NCBI RefSeq assembly: GCF_021532275.1
Contig: NZ_JACBOT010000006.1
Coordinates: forward strand, 156,642 to 220,641
Length of the DNA stretch: 64,000 nucleotides
Source: Brevibacterium sp. UCMA 11754
GTDB taxonomy: Bacteria > Actinomycetota > Actinomycetes > Actinomycetales > Brevibacteriaceae
Direction of reading: 5' to 3'
Below, one piece after another: positions 17,585-24,670 of the stretch; within the stretch, counting starts at the first letter, position 1; every line of letters starts with the position of its first letter. The notes beneath the pieces were generated by a model. The model was not told where the DNA came from, made no database searches, and worked only from the letters and a program-made list of their open reading frames with translations. Made by a program: the position numbers and the translations under genes.

Positions 17585-18481
17585 TTAGGAGATTGCTTGT
17601 CGCCGGAGAGCTTGGATCTTGTCGCGGTGGCCAGCCGGTTCTGGCAGGTCGTCGACCAGCTTCCTTAAACGGCTGCTGGAAGCTTTGGTGTAGATCTGGG
17701 TCGTAGCGACCGAAGCGTGGCCGAGGAGGTCACGGAGACCCATGAGGTCGGGGTTGAGCTCGAGGGCGTCAACGCCGAATTTGTGTCGCAGGGAGTGGGC
17801 ATTCCTCCCCGGTTGAAAGCCGAGCAGATGCCGGATTCGTCGTCCGATTGATCGGGGCAGCATGTGACCTGAAGGGTTCTGGTCGGAAGGGAAAAAGTAT
17901 CCGGCGGGGAATTGGGGTAACAGGTCTTGCATGAGGGGGTGGAGGGGGACAAGGCGTTGTTTGTTTCCCTTGCCGAGGACCCTAAGTTCTTTGGTCGGGA
18001 GCATGACGTCGTCGGAGTGTGCGCGGGAGATCTCACCGGCTCTCATTCCTTGGAGTTCTCCGAAGAGGATCATGAGGACATCAATGGGTCGGGTTGCTCG
18101 CTCGAGCGCTCTGTGAATGTCGTCGATGGGGCAGGGGTTTGGGATGCCGATGCTGTTGCGCATCTTGGGGAGTTTACGGGCGGGGTTCTTCTTGATCTTG
18201 CCGATGGTCTCGGCCCACTCGTAGAAGACGCTGAGAGTGGACCGAGCTGAGCGTTTTGTCGAGATCGCTGGTCCTACGTCTTTGGAGAGCCATGTGTGGA
18301 AGTCGACGAGAGTGAGCTTGAGGACTGATTTGTGGTTGGTGGTGTCTTGGGTCCAGAGCATCAGCCGTTGAAGATAGTACCCGCGCAGTTCGACGGTGTG
18401 TGGGGAGCGGTAGTTAGAGAGGGACGTGGTGAAGGAGTCGTGAAGTGCCTGGTGGGGCTTTGACAGATCGCGGGCGGACAT
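17585..18481 (-). CDS. Tyrosine recombinase (integrase)
   Basis: The 298-residue enzyme would integrate and excise the element. The N-terminal core-binding domain spans about 1-95. The catalytic domain shows the expected residues: Arg in LQGMRAGEIS, Lys in GKGNKQR, His-x-x-Arg in AHSLRHKF, His in LLGHAS and the nucleophile Tyr in TTQIYTKAS. Length and layout match XerC/D-like integrases. It lies about 760 bp inside a tRNA-derived fragment, the normal position for an element that targets a tRNA gene. ATG at 18481 is next to a hairpin that may limit translation. Confidence 0.92.
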   Translation of the reverse strand: MSARDLSKPHQALHDSFTTSLSNYRSPHTVELRGYYLQRLMLWTQDTTNHKSVLKLTLVDFHTWLSKDVGPAISTKRSARSTLSVFYEWAETIGKIKKNPARKLPKMRNSIGIPNPCPIDDIHRALERATRPIDVLMILFGELQGMRAGEISRAHSDDVMLPTKELRVLGKGNKQRLVPLHPLMQDLLPQFPAGYFFPSDQNPSGHMLPRSIGRRIRHLLGFQPGRNAHSLRHKFGVDALELNPDLMGLRDLLGHASVATTQIYTKASSSRLRKLVDDLPEPAGHRDKIQALRRQAIS

Positions 18482-18483
18482 GG

Positions 18484-18514
18484 AATCTCACTTTCGATTA
18501 GGGGAAGTGAGATT
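18484..18514 (-). promoter_or_regulatory. Hairpin at the integrase start
   Basis: AATCTCACTT at 18484-18493 and AAGTGAGATT at 18505-18514 are perfect 10-bp arms with an 11-base loop. In the integrase mRNA the hairpin ends two bases before the ATG and covers the place of the ribosome binding site. On the plus strand it is followed by GTTTTT, so it could also terminate transcription coming from the other side. Confidence 0.45.
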
Positions 18515-18543
18515 GTTTTTAGCATTAGCGACTAGCTGTCCTA

Positions 18544-18765
18544 CTACCGGGGTCGCGCAGACATGGCCCCGAAGATGAAGAAGCCTAGAGTGCCGCCGAT
18601 CGCTGCGAGCCAGAGCGGACCGGAAGACTCGACCAAGAAAATCTGAAGGAAGGAGGCGACAGCTAGTGCAGCGCAGGCGAAGAACGCGAGCCTGACGGCT
18701 ATTCCGAGGATTCCGATAAGCAGAAATCCGGCGAGTACTAGCGCCACTATGACTCCGATGTCCAT
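18544..18765 (-). CDS. Small membrane protein
   Basis: The 73-residue protein (MDIGVIVALVLAGFLLIGIL...) is two or three hydrophobic spans with a short basic tail. ATG at 18765 has AAGGAGA eight bases upstream, which supports translation. It is in line with the integrase, about 60 bp upstream of it. No family was recognised. Confidence 0.6.
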   Translation of the reverse strand: MDIGVIVALVLAGFLLIGILGIAVRLAFFACAALAVASFLQIFLVESSGPLWLAAIGGTLGFFIFGAMSARPR

Positions 18766-18833
18766 GTTCGCGTCTCCTTGCCTTTTGTGCTGGTACTAAG
18801 TGACATACGTTACTACTCGTCACTGACATGGCA

Positions 18834-19118
18834 CTATGCTCGCGCTACTACTGGAATAGCACCGAGGCTCCAGTCATCGTATTCGCGGGTCGGTGTTAGC
18901 CAGAGTCCGCGCTCTCCGAGCACTGTTCGAGCTCCTCGCCTGGCGGTTGGGTCTCCGGTGATTCGAACGTCCATCTCCTCAACGTACTGGCCCTCGTGCA
19001 TACCGCTGGTGTGCGTACCTGACCTGTCGATGAGAGCGAAAGTCAAGGCTGAGTAATCGATTCCGGCCCGAGTGAGCATCGATCGTACCGAGCCGACCGT
19101 GAGATGTTTGGCCGTCAT
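18834..19118 (-). CDS. Hypothetical 94-residue protein at the element end
   Basis: The protein begins MTAKHLTVGSVRSMLTRAGI and is soluble, with a mixed alpha/beta pattern. ATG at 19118 overlaps the TGA of a reading frame that comes in from the element end (ATGA). Together these suggest a two-gene unit whose first gene was cut by integration. No family was recognised. Excision-control proteins often occupy this place, but no helix-turn-helix is evident. Confidence 0.5.
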   Translation of the reverse strand: MTAKHLTVGSVRSMLTRAGIDYSALTFALIDRSGTHTSGMHEGQYVEEMDVRITGDPTARRGARTVLGERGLWLTPTREYDDWSLGAIPVVARA

Positions 19119-19243
19119 CGTCCGACCCCTTCGGCGAGCAGATCGACAAGAGCCTTACTCCAGGCGGCAGCGAGTAGTTGTCCACCAGCGAGCGGAATAT
19201 GATCACCGATTAGTTGGGCGAAAGCAGCCTCTGTGGTGAATCC
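19115..19243 (-). pseudogene. Start-less frame reaching into the tRNA fragment
   Basis: The frame ending at 19115 reads TTEAAFAQLIGDHIPLAGGQ, then LLAAAWSKALVDLLAEGVGR. It has protein-like composition and overlaps the next start, but no ATG, GTG or TTG lies between the tRNA fragment and the stop. It may be the 3' end of a gene whose start lies across the junction. Confidence 0.3.
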
Positions 19244-19283
19244 TCTAATCGTGAGGTCGGGGGATCGAGCCCCCCTCCCGCTA
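19244..19283 (+). repeat. 3' tRNA fragment, probable attachment site (tRNA-Arg(UCU)-like)
   Basis: TCTAATCGTGAGGTC is followed by a 5-bp T-arm (GGGGG, loop ATCGAGC, CCCCC), a 7-base acceptor strand TCCCGCT and a discriminator A at 19283. Counting back from the T-arm puts TCT at anticodon positions 34-36, followed by AA, as in tRNA-Arg(UCU). No matching 5' half (AGCGGGA acceptor, D-arm) is present upstream. A lone 3' half beside an integrase is typical of attL or attR. The tRNA identity is inferred. Confidence 0.6.
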
Positions 19284-19290
19284 CACTGAC

Positions 19291-19325
19291 AGAAGAACCT
19301 CCACCTGCAGGGTGGGGGTTCTTCT
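19291..19325 (+). terminator. Hairpin just after the tRNA fragment
   Basis: AGAAGAACCTCCACC (19291-19305) pairs with GGTGGGGGTTCTTCT (19311-19325) over 15 bp with one mismatch and a TGCAG loop. Its position eight bases after the tRNA-like 3' end suggests the original tRNA gene terminator. It would mark the boundary with the chromosome. Confidence 0.6.
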
Positions 19326-19335
19326 GATTCACCGC

Positions 19336-19578
19336 TCACTCGTGCGGCTGCGCAATGACGTCCTCTGGTGCGAATTCCGCCGCGAACTTCCGAAATGTGC
19401 TGCACAGGGCCCAGTAGATGGCTGCGGATACCGGGGCAACCAAGATGACCTGCCACCATGACAGATCTTGTGAGCCCCAGCCGAGAAGTTTGAAGCAGGA
19501 GTGGACGCACAGGACGAGGATCATCAGGGTGATCGCTTCGCGTCGGTTGCGACGGCGTTCGGAGGTTGACTCCTTCAT
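19336..19578 (-). CDS. Small two-span membrane protein
   Basis: From ATG 19578 the protein has 80 residues: a basic N-terminus (MKESTSERRRNRREA), then spans near 16-33 and 42-62 and an acidic tail. A longer frame from TTG 19671 (111 residues) is possible. Neither start has a good ribosome binding site. It lies just outside the presumed element end. No family was recognised. Confidence 0.45.
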   Translation of the reverse strand: MKESTSERRRNRREAITLMILVLCVHSCFKLLGWGSQDLSWWQVILVAPVSAAIYWALCSTFRKFAAEFAPEDVIAQPHE

Positions 19579-19780
19579 AAAAAACAAGGCTACCTGAATA
19601 ATTGAATCTTCAGGGTGTTTGTTTTCGGTGGACCCGCGGTTGAGGGTGAAGTTAAGATGATCGTTACTCAATTTGTTGACTAATGGAGCCTGTGATGAAA
19701 GACCACTTTCGACATCTGCACGGACCGCGGGATCTCGGTTGTCGGCCTTTGCGTAGTCGAGTCCAGATGGCGGCGACCCT

Positions 19781-20572
19781 GTGAGCGGTGATCCCAGGCT
19801 TCCGCTGCGATATGTTGCGATCGGGGACAGCCTCTCCGAGGGCGTCGGTGACGAACCCTGGCCCGATGGCAGCCCGCGAGGCTGGACCGATCGCCTGGCC
19901 GCACTTCTGACAGCGCACTACGGACAACATCGGCCCATTCACTATGCGAATCTGGCCGTGCGCGGATACAAGACAGCCCAGATCGTCGACACGCAGATCC
20001 AGACGGCCATTGCGCTGCGGCCCAGCTTCGTGACTCTGACCGCCGGAATGAATGACATCATGCGGCCCCGTGTCGACTTCGGCGCCCTGAAGAGTGCCCT
20101 CGGAGGGATCGTCGAGCCATTGATCTCTGCCGGCGCCGAGGTCTTCGTAGTCCCCATCCCCAATCTCGCCGGGGTCTCGCCAGCCGGACGACTGATCAAC
20201 ACCCGTCGACTGCGACTCAATGCGATCTACCAGCACCTCGTCGATACCCACGGAGTCCTGCCGTTGACCGATACCACAAATTCGGTCTTCGAAGATCCCC
20301 GGGCTTGGGACGAAGATCGCCTTCACCTGGCCACACTTGGTCACGAGCGGCTCGCCTGTGCCGCTGCTGCGAGCTTCGGCCTCCCGATCGGGTTCGACTT
20401 CCTCGGTGCTCCAGACGGGCCAGCGCCGGTGCGCACAGGCGGCACCGAAGCACAATGGTGGTGGAAACACGTCAGGCCATGGGTCTATCGGCGGCTGACC
20501 GGCAAGTCGTCAGGCGACGGTCGAGTGGCCAAACGCCCTGAGCTGGGGCCGATCGTCACAGACGGGTACTAG
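19781..20572 (+). CDS. SGNH/GDSL-family hydrolase
   Basis: This 263-residue soluble esterase-like enzyme has the SGNH blocks in order: GDSLSEG near 15-21 (nucleophile Ser), an oxyanion Gly near 60 (NLAVRGYK), GMNDI near 88 (Asn) and DEDRLHLATLGH near 178-189 (catalytic Asp and His). There is no signal peptide. The start is GTG at 19781, which begins VSGDPRLPLRYVAIGDS; no clear ribosome binding site is visible. Its stop overlaps the stop of the convergent PadR gene by two bases. The natural substrate is unknown. Confidence 0.85.
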   Translation: MSGDPRLPLRYVAIGDSLSEGVGDEPWPDGSPRGWTDRLAALLTAHYGQHRPIHYANLAVRGYKTAQIVDTQIQTAIALRPSFVTLTAGMNDIMRPRVDFGALKSALGGIVEPLISAGAEVFVVPIPNLAGVSPAGRLINTRRLRLNAIYQHLVDTHGVLPLTDTTNSVFEDPRAWDEDRLHLATLGHERLACAAAASFGLPIGFDFLGAPDGPAPVRTGGTEAQWWWKHVRPWVYRRLTGKSSGDGRVAKRPELGPIVTDGY

Positions 20573-21129
20573 GAGGCTGCTGTCCGATCGGCGAGTGTCG
20601 CCAGCACGAACTCGCACCAGCGGATGTTCTCCCGTTCGAAGGTGATCCCCCGTGCCAAGGTGAGGTACGGGCCGAGGTGGTCGGCCTCGACCAGATAAGC
20701 CTGCTCGCTCCGGCCCTCGAGCAGGTGTCTGCGAGTCTGCTCGTAGCTCTTCAGCTTCGACTTCGAAGCCTCGAGCTTGTCGTGCACATTGGCCTTGATC
20801 GATGCGGCGTCTCCGAGTTCCATCGACTCGACCTGTACGAGCAGTTCGTCGCGGATGGCGGTCGGTTTGGGGGTGCGGATCGTGAAGTCGTGCAAAGCGG
20901 CACGGCCGGAGTCGGTGAGGGAGAACAGTCGTTTGTTCGGTCGTTTCTGCTGGTGGACTGCCCGGGCTTCGATGAGGCCGGCCGCCTCCATTTTGTCGAG
21001 CTCGCGGTAGAGCTGCTGCGGCGAGGCGGCCCAGAAGTTCGAGACGGTCACGTCGAATGCCTTCGCCATGTCGTATCCGGAGGCCTCGCCATTCGAGATC
21101 GCGGCCAAGATCGCATCCTGAAGTGCCAT
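20569..21129 (-). CDS. PadR-family transcriptional regulator
   Basis: The 186-residue protein starts MALQDAILAAISNGEASGYD, the usual PadR beginning. It has a winged helix with SNFWAASPQQLYRELDKMEA (about 30-50) and a C-terminal helical dimerisation region (about 95-180). ATG at 21141, four codons earlier, is possible. It is divergent from the cyclase-like gene with 93 bp between them, so it may control that gene or itself. The ligand is unknown. Confidence 0.88.
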   Translation of the reverse strand: MALQDAILAAISNGEASGYDMAKAFDVTVSNFWAASPQQLYRELDKMEAAGLIEARAVHQQKRPNKRLFSLTDSGRAALHDFTIRTPKPTAIRDELLVQVESMELGDAASIKANVHDKLEASKSKLKSYEQTRRHLLEGRSEQAYLVEADHLGPYLTLARGITFERENIRWCEFVLATLADRTAAS

Positions 21130-21222
21130 AGCCGACACCATAGCCCGGCATCTCGACCGATCACAAAGTTGATTATTCCGGACGTAGACTCAGGTCACGC
21201 ACTTGCCCACCGTAGGGAATCA

Positions 21223-22182
21223 ATGATGATGGACACACGGCTCAGCAACTGGCTCCTGGACTCCGACCCGGCCCTGCGCTGGCAGGTCGAACGCGACCTG
21301 TTGGGCCTCGACGAAGACGTCTGGAGGGAAACGCGGGCGAAGGTGCCGACCGAAGGGTTTGGCCGTGAGCTTCTCAGCCATCAGGACGCTGACGGGCAGT
21401 GGGCCGGGGGTGCGTACTTCCCGTCGGATTTCGGGGGCGAAGGGCCTCAGCCGTGGACGGCCACGACTTGGGCGCTCAATCAGCTTCGAGACTGGGGAGC
21501 TCCCGCCTCGGCGCTGGAGGGAACAGCCGAGAAGCTGGCTCCGGTGAAATGGGAATACGACGACCTGCCGTATTGGGGCGGGGAAGTCGACGTGTGCATC
21601 AATGCGATGACGCTGTCGAACGGTCTGTGGCTCGGTGCAGACGTCGACGCGATCGTCGACTGGTTCCTCGACCACCAACTCGACGACGGGGGCTGGAACT
21701 GCGAATGGGTGGAAGGGTCGAGGGTGGCCTCTTACCATTCCACGCTCAATGCCCTGATCGGACTCCTCGACTACCAGGTGCGAACCGGCGATATTGAGAG
21801 GGTGGCGGCCGCAAGGGCCCGAGGAGAGGAATACCTGCTGCATCGTGAGCTCTTCCGCAGGCTCTCGACGGGGGAACCCTTCTGCGATCGCGTATTCAGC
21901 CTCGTCCATCCGAGGCGAGCCTATTACAACGTCCTCGCTGCGGCCGACTACTTCCGGGAGGCCGACTGCTTCCGGGCGGCGGCAGACGGCACCGGTCCCG
22001 ATCCGCGCATGGCGGAGGCGATCGAGGTCATCAGATCGCAGCGTCAAAACGACGGGACCTGGTTGCAGGGGCACCGGCTCGACGGCGACGTCTGGTTCCA
22101 CATCGACGTGCCGACAGGCGAACCGTCGAAGTGGGTGACCCTCCAGGCGACCAGAGTTCTGGAATGGTGGGATTCGGCCTAG
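21223..22182 (+). CDS. Squalene cyclase/prenyltransferase-like alpha-barrel protein
   Basis: The 319-residue protein has the repeated alpha/alpha-toroid elements of terpene cyclases and prenyltransferase beta-subunits: DADGQWAGG near 45, QLDDGGWNCEWVEGSR near 155 and RQNDGTWLQG near 275. The DxDD motif of squalene cyclases is absent and there is no membrane insert, so enzyme activity is doubtful. Similar proteins are often annotated only by fold. Three ATG codons in a row (21223-21231) begin the frame; the first is used here. It is divergent from padR and convergent, overlapping by four bases, with the lipoprotein gene. Confidence 0.75.
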   Translation: MMMDTRLSNWLLDSDPALRWQVERDLLGLDEDVWRETRAKVPTEGFGRELLSHQDADGQWAGGAYFPSDFGGEGPQPWTATTWALNQLRDWGAPASALEGTAEKLAPVKWEYDDLPYWGGEVDVCINAMTLSNGLWLGADVDAIVDWFLDHQLDDGGWNCEWVEGSRVASYHSTLNALIGLLDYQVRTGDIERVAAARARGEEYLLHRELFRRLSTGEPFCDRVFSLVHPRRAYYNVLAAADYFREADCFRAAADGTGPDPRMAEAIEVIRSQRQNDGTWLQGHRLDGDVWFHIDVPTGEPSKWVTLQATRVLEWWDSA

Positions 22183-22748
22183 AAGTCGACTTCGCTCGGG
22201 TCGAGGCCGGGAAACTTGACCTCGTACTTGACCATATCGTTCTTGTGGTCGACGAGTTTGACCGAGCCGAAGTAGGTCTTCTTCTTCGTTTGAACCTCGC
22301 AGCTAGTCAGGCCCCACCAGTCCATGACCTTCATATCGTCTCTGCACTCGACCGCCTTGACCTTCATCTTGAACTTGTTCTTGAACAGGTCGTCGATGTC
22401 GGCTTCAAGTGATGCCTTCGGAACCGTTCCGTCGCCTTCTTTGTTGACCTTGATCCCGTCGTCACTGGCCCAGGAGGTGGCTTTCGGGGAATCCTTGTAG
22501 GGATCCTCATACTTGGTCTTGCTGGGCTCCGGCTTCGCGGCCTCCGAGTTTCCGGCCTCCGTGGGCTCTTCCGTCTCAGCAGCCTCGCCCTGCATGGCAC
22601 CCGGGGCCTTGGTCTCTTCACCCTGCGCGGCCTCGTCAGTCTTCTTCTCATCACCTCCGCCGCAGCCGCTCAGCGTCAGGGCCAATGCGACACCAGCCGC
22701 GGCGATGATTGCTCCTGGTCGCGAGGGTGACTTCTGCATCGGTTTCAT
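22179..22748 (-). CDS. Secreted lipoprotein of unknown function
   Basis: From ATG 22748 the protein has 189 residues. Its signal peptide ends in a lipobox (ALALTLSGC, lipidated Cys near 29), followed by a Glu/Ala/Pro-rich linker to about 75 and a folded C-terminal domain. That domain has KVKAVECRDD and WGLTSCEV, two cysteines likely to form a disulfide, as in DUF4333-like actinobacterial lipoproteins. GAGGAGC seven bases upstream supports 22748 over 22763. Anchored outside the membrane; function unknown. Confidence 0.8.
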   Translation of the reverse strand: MKPMQKSPSRPGAIIAAAGVALALTLSGCGGGDEKKTDEAAQGEETKAPGAMQGEAAETEEPTEAGNSEAAKPEPSKTKYEDPYKDSPKATSWASDDGIKVNKEGDGTVPKASLEADIDDLFKNKFKMKVKAVECRDDMKVMDWWGLTSCEVQTKKKTYFGSVKLVDHKNDMVKYEVKFPGLDPSEVDF

Positions 22749-22947
22749 CTTGTTGCTCCTCATCGGAATTCATCTGTGCCAGGAATGACTCATCTGACAC
22801 CACGGGCGTTGTTCGTTCATTGACGATTCTGCCATCACTGCACCGACAGCGAAGGATTTCGCTGTTCAGTTCCGGAGACACATGTGTCCATCCAGGCACA
22901 TGACGCCTGATCCCCGCCACCGTCGCAGTCTCGACTACGATGACCGG

Positions 22948-23745
22948 ATGATCCCCACCACGACAGCAGCCGACAGCACTGGCCTTCCGCTCCTCGGGCA
23001 GGGCACCTGGCACATCGGCGACGATCCAGCGCAGCGAACCACCGAGATCGCGGCGCTGCGCGAAGGTATCGAGCTGGGCATGAGCCTCGTCGACACCGCG
23101 GAGATGTACGGTTCCGGACGATCCGAGAACCTCGTCGGAGAGGCGATCGCACCTGTGCGTGATGAGGTGTTCCTCGTCGACAAGGTGCTGCCGACGAATG
23201 CCTCGGAATCCGGTGCAGTCGAGGCCTGTGAGCGGTCCCTGTCTGTCCTCGGCACCGACCACATCGACCTCTACCTGCTCCACTGGCCAGGCTCATACCC
23301 GGTGGAGGAGACGATCGCCGCCTTCGAGGGACTCCGCGAACGGGGTCTCATCGGAGCCTGGGGTGTGAGCAACTTCGACCCGGCCGAGATCGCGGACCTG
23401 CCCGCGGTGCCGCTGATCAATCAGGTCCTGCTCAACCCGTCCCGCCGGGGTCCGGAGTTCGACCTTCTGCCCGCCCACCGCGACAGCCGACCGCACATCA
23501 CGACGATGGCGTATTCGCCCGTGGAACAGGGGCAGCTGCTTAAAGATCCCACCCCCGCCGAGGTGGCCCGCCGCCACGACGCGAGCACCGCCCAGATCCT
23601 CTTGGCCTGGGCGATCCGGTCCGGTGATGTCATCGCGATCCCCAAGGCCTCGAGGCCAGATCATGTGCGGGCCAACGCTGCGGCGGTCGACATCGATCGT
23701 GCATTCCCCGCCCCGACATCGCCGCTGCCACTGGAAGTGATCTGA
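22948..23745 (+). CDS. Aldo/keto reductase
   Basis: The 265-residue NADPH-dependent oxidoreductase shows the AKR tetrad: Asp in SLVDTAEMYGSG with its Tyr, Lys in FLVDKVLP and His in LYLLHWPG. GVSNFD near 136 and the C-terminal AIPKAS cofactor motif follow. ATG at 22948 is chosen because the AKR fold starts right after it; the open frame extends 22 codons upstream without family match. Its stop abuts the ATG of the chelatase gene (TGAATG), so the two are cotranscribed. The substrate is unknown. Confidence 0.85.
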   Translation: MIPTTTAADSTGLPLLGQGTWHIGDDPAQRTTEIAALREGIELGMSLVDTAEMYGSGRSENLVGEAIAPVRDEVFLVDKVLPTNASESGAVEACERSLSVLGTDHIDLYLLHWPGSYPVEETIAAFEGLRERGLIGAWGVSNFDPAEIADLPAVPLINQVLLNPSRRGPEFDLLPAHRDSRPHITTMAYSPVEQGQLLKDPTPAEVARRHDASTAQILLAWAIRSGDVIAIPKASRPDHVRANAAAVDIDRAFPAPTSPLPLEVI

Positions 23746-24516
23746 ATGACCCTGCCATCGATCGGTCTCATCTCCCACGGCACCTCGTCGGCAGAGGGGC
23801 GCAAGGTCATCGAATCGCTCGCCTCCGCCGTCACTGAGGACCTGCACCGCCGAGGCCTGGCCGCCGAGGTGATGCTCGGCCACGTCGATGTCCAGCACCC
23901 TGATGTCGCCGAGGTGCTTTCGGCCCTGCCGCCTGATTCCCCAGTGATCCTCGTGCCGCTGCTGCTCTCCCCGGGTTATCACGTTCATGTCGACCTCGCT
24001 GACGCCGTCCGTGCTGCGGGAGGCGCCGATGGGCGAACGGAGCCAGACGCTGACCAGCCTGAAGCGAGCGTGCGAGCCGGGAGTCGTGACATCCGACTGA
24101 CGCCGACGCTGGGGCCGGACCCTCGGCTTGCCCGGATCCTGGCCGAGCGTCTGCCGAACCTCGAAGACGAAGATCAGGTGGTGCTCGCGGCCGCAGGATC
24201 AAGTGACGACAGGGCCAACGATGCCTGCCTGGAGATGGCTGAATCTCTGGCTCATGAGCTCTCGAGGCCCGTCGTTGCAGGGTTTCATGCCGGCAGGGGA
24301 GAGCGCTTGGGCGATATTGTTGAGCAGAAATGTGGGTCCGGTGCACGCATAGTGCTCTCGAGCTATCTTCTGGCGCCGGGATTCTTCCAGGATCTCACTT
24401 CGACGCTCATTTCTGATTCCCGCGAGACCCTCGCACCACCGCTGCTCCATGACGGCGCGAGAACCCCGCCATTGCTGGTCGATGTCGTTCGGGACCGGAT
24501 AATCTCAGCACTCTGA
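23746..24516 (+). CDS. Sirohydrochlorin chelatase, CbiX/SirB-like
   Basis: The 256-residue protein resembles CbiX-type chelatases that insert iron or cobalt into sirohydrochlorin. The N-terminal half has SHGTSSAEG (metal-binding His near 10) and LVPLLLSPGYHVHVDL (His near 80-82). The second half repeats the fold with AAAGSSDDRAND and SSYLLAPGFFQDL. It lies just upstream of the sulfite reductase operon, where iron insertion would finish siroheme made by the SUMT encoded at 29395. Start ATG directly follows the previous stop. Confidence 0.85.
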   Translation: MTLPSIGLISHGTSSAEGRKVIESLASAVTEDLHRRGLAAEVMLGHVDVQHPDVAEVLSALPPDSPVILVPLLLSPGYHVHVDLADAVRAAGGADGRTEPDADQPEASVRAGSRDIRLTPTLGPDPRLARILAERLPNLEDEDQVVLAAAGSSDDRANDACLEMAESLAHELSRPVVAGFHAGRGERLGDIVEQKCGSGARIVLSSYLLAPGFFQDLTSTLISDSRETLAPPLLHDGARTPPLLVDVVRDRIISAL

Positions 24517-24670
24517 ACCGGGGTCAATTTCCACGACCAGGATCGTCATCGGTCGACTTATGTCGTCATGTGTCACGAAAAGACATGATTGGGGACCCTA
24601 ATTTGTTGAGCAATCTATATCTCTTGTAGCGTGACTCATCAAAGGTTCACAGCAGCGTTTGGAGACGATC
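24517..24670 (+). promoter_or_regulatory. Promoter region of the sulfate-assimilation operon
   Basis: This 154-bp gap before sulfite reductase is A/T-richer than its surroundings, notably TTGTTGAGCAATCTATATC near 24603-24621, and most likely holds the operon promoter. No operator for a known sulfur regulator could be identified by eye. Confidence 0.35.

Noticed and set aside
1..19290. CRISPR array in the mobile element
   Set aside because: No series of equally spaced direct repeats was found; the repeats seen are inverted or in-frame coding repeats.
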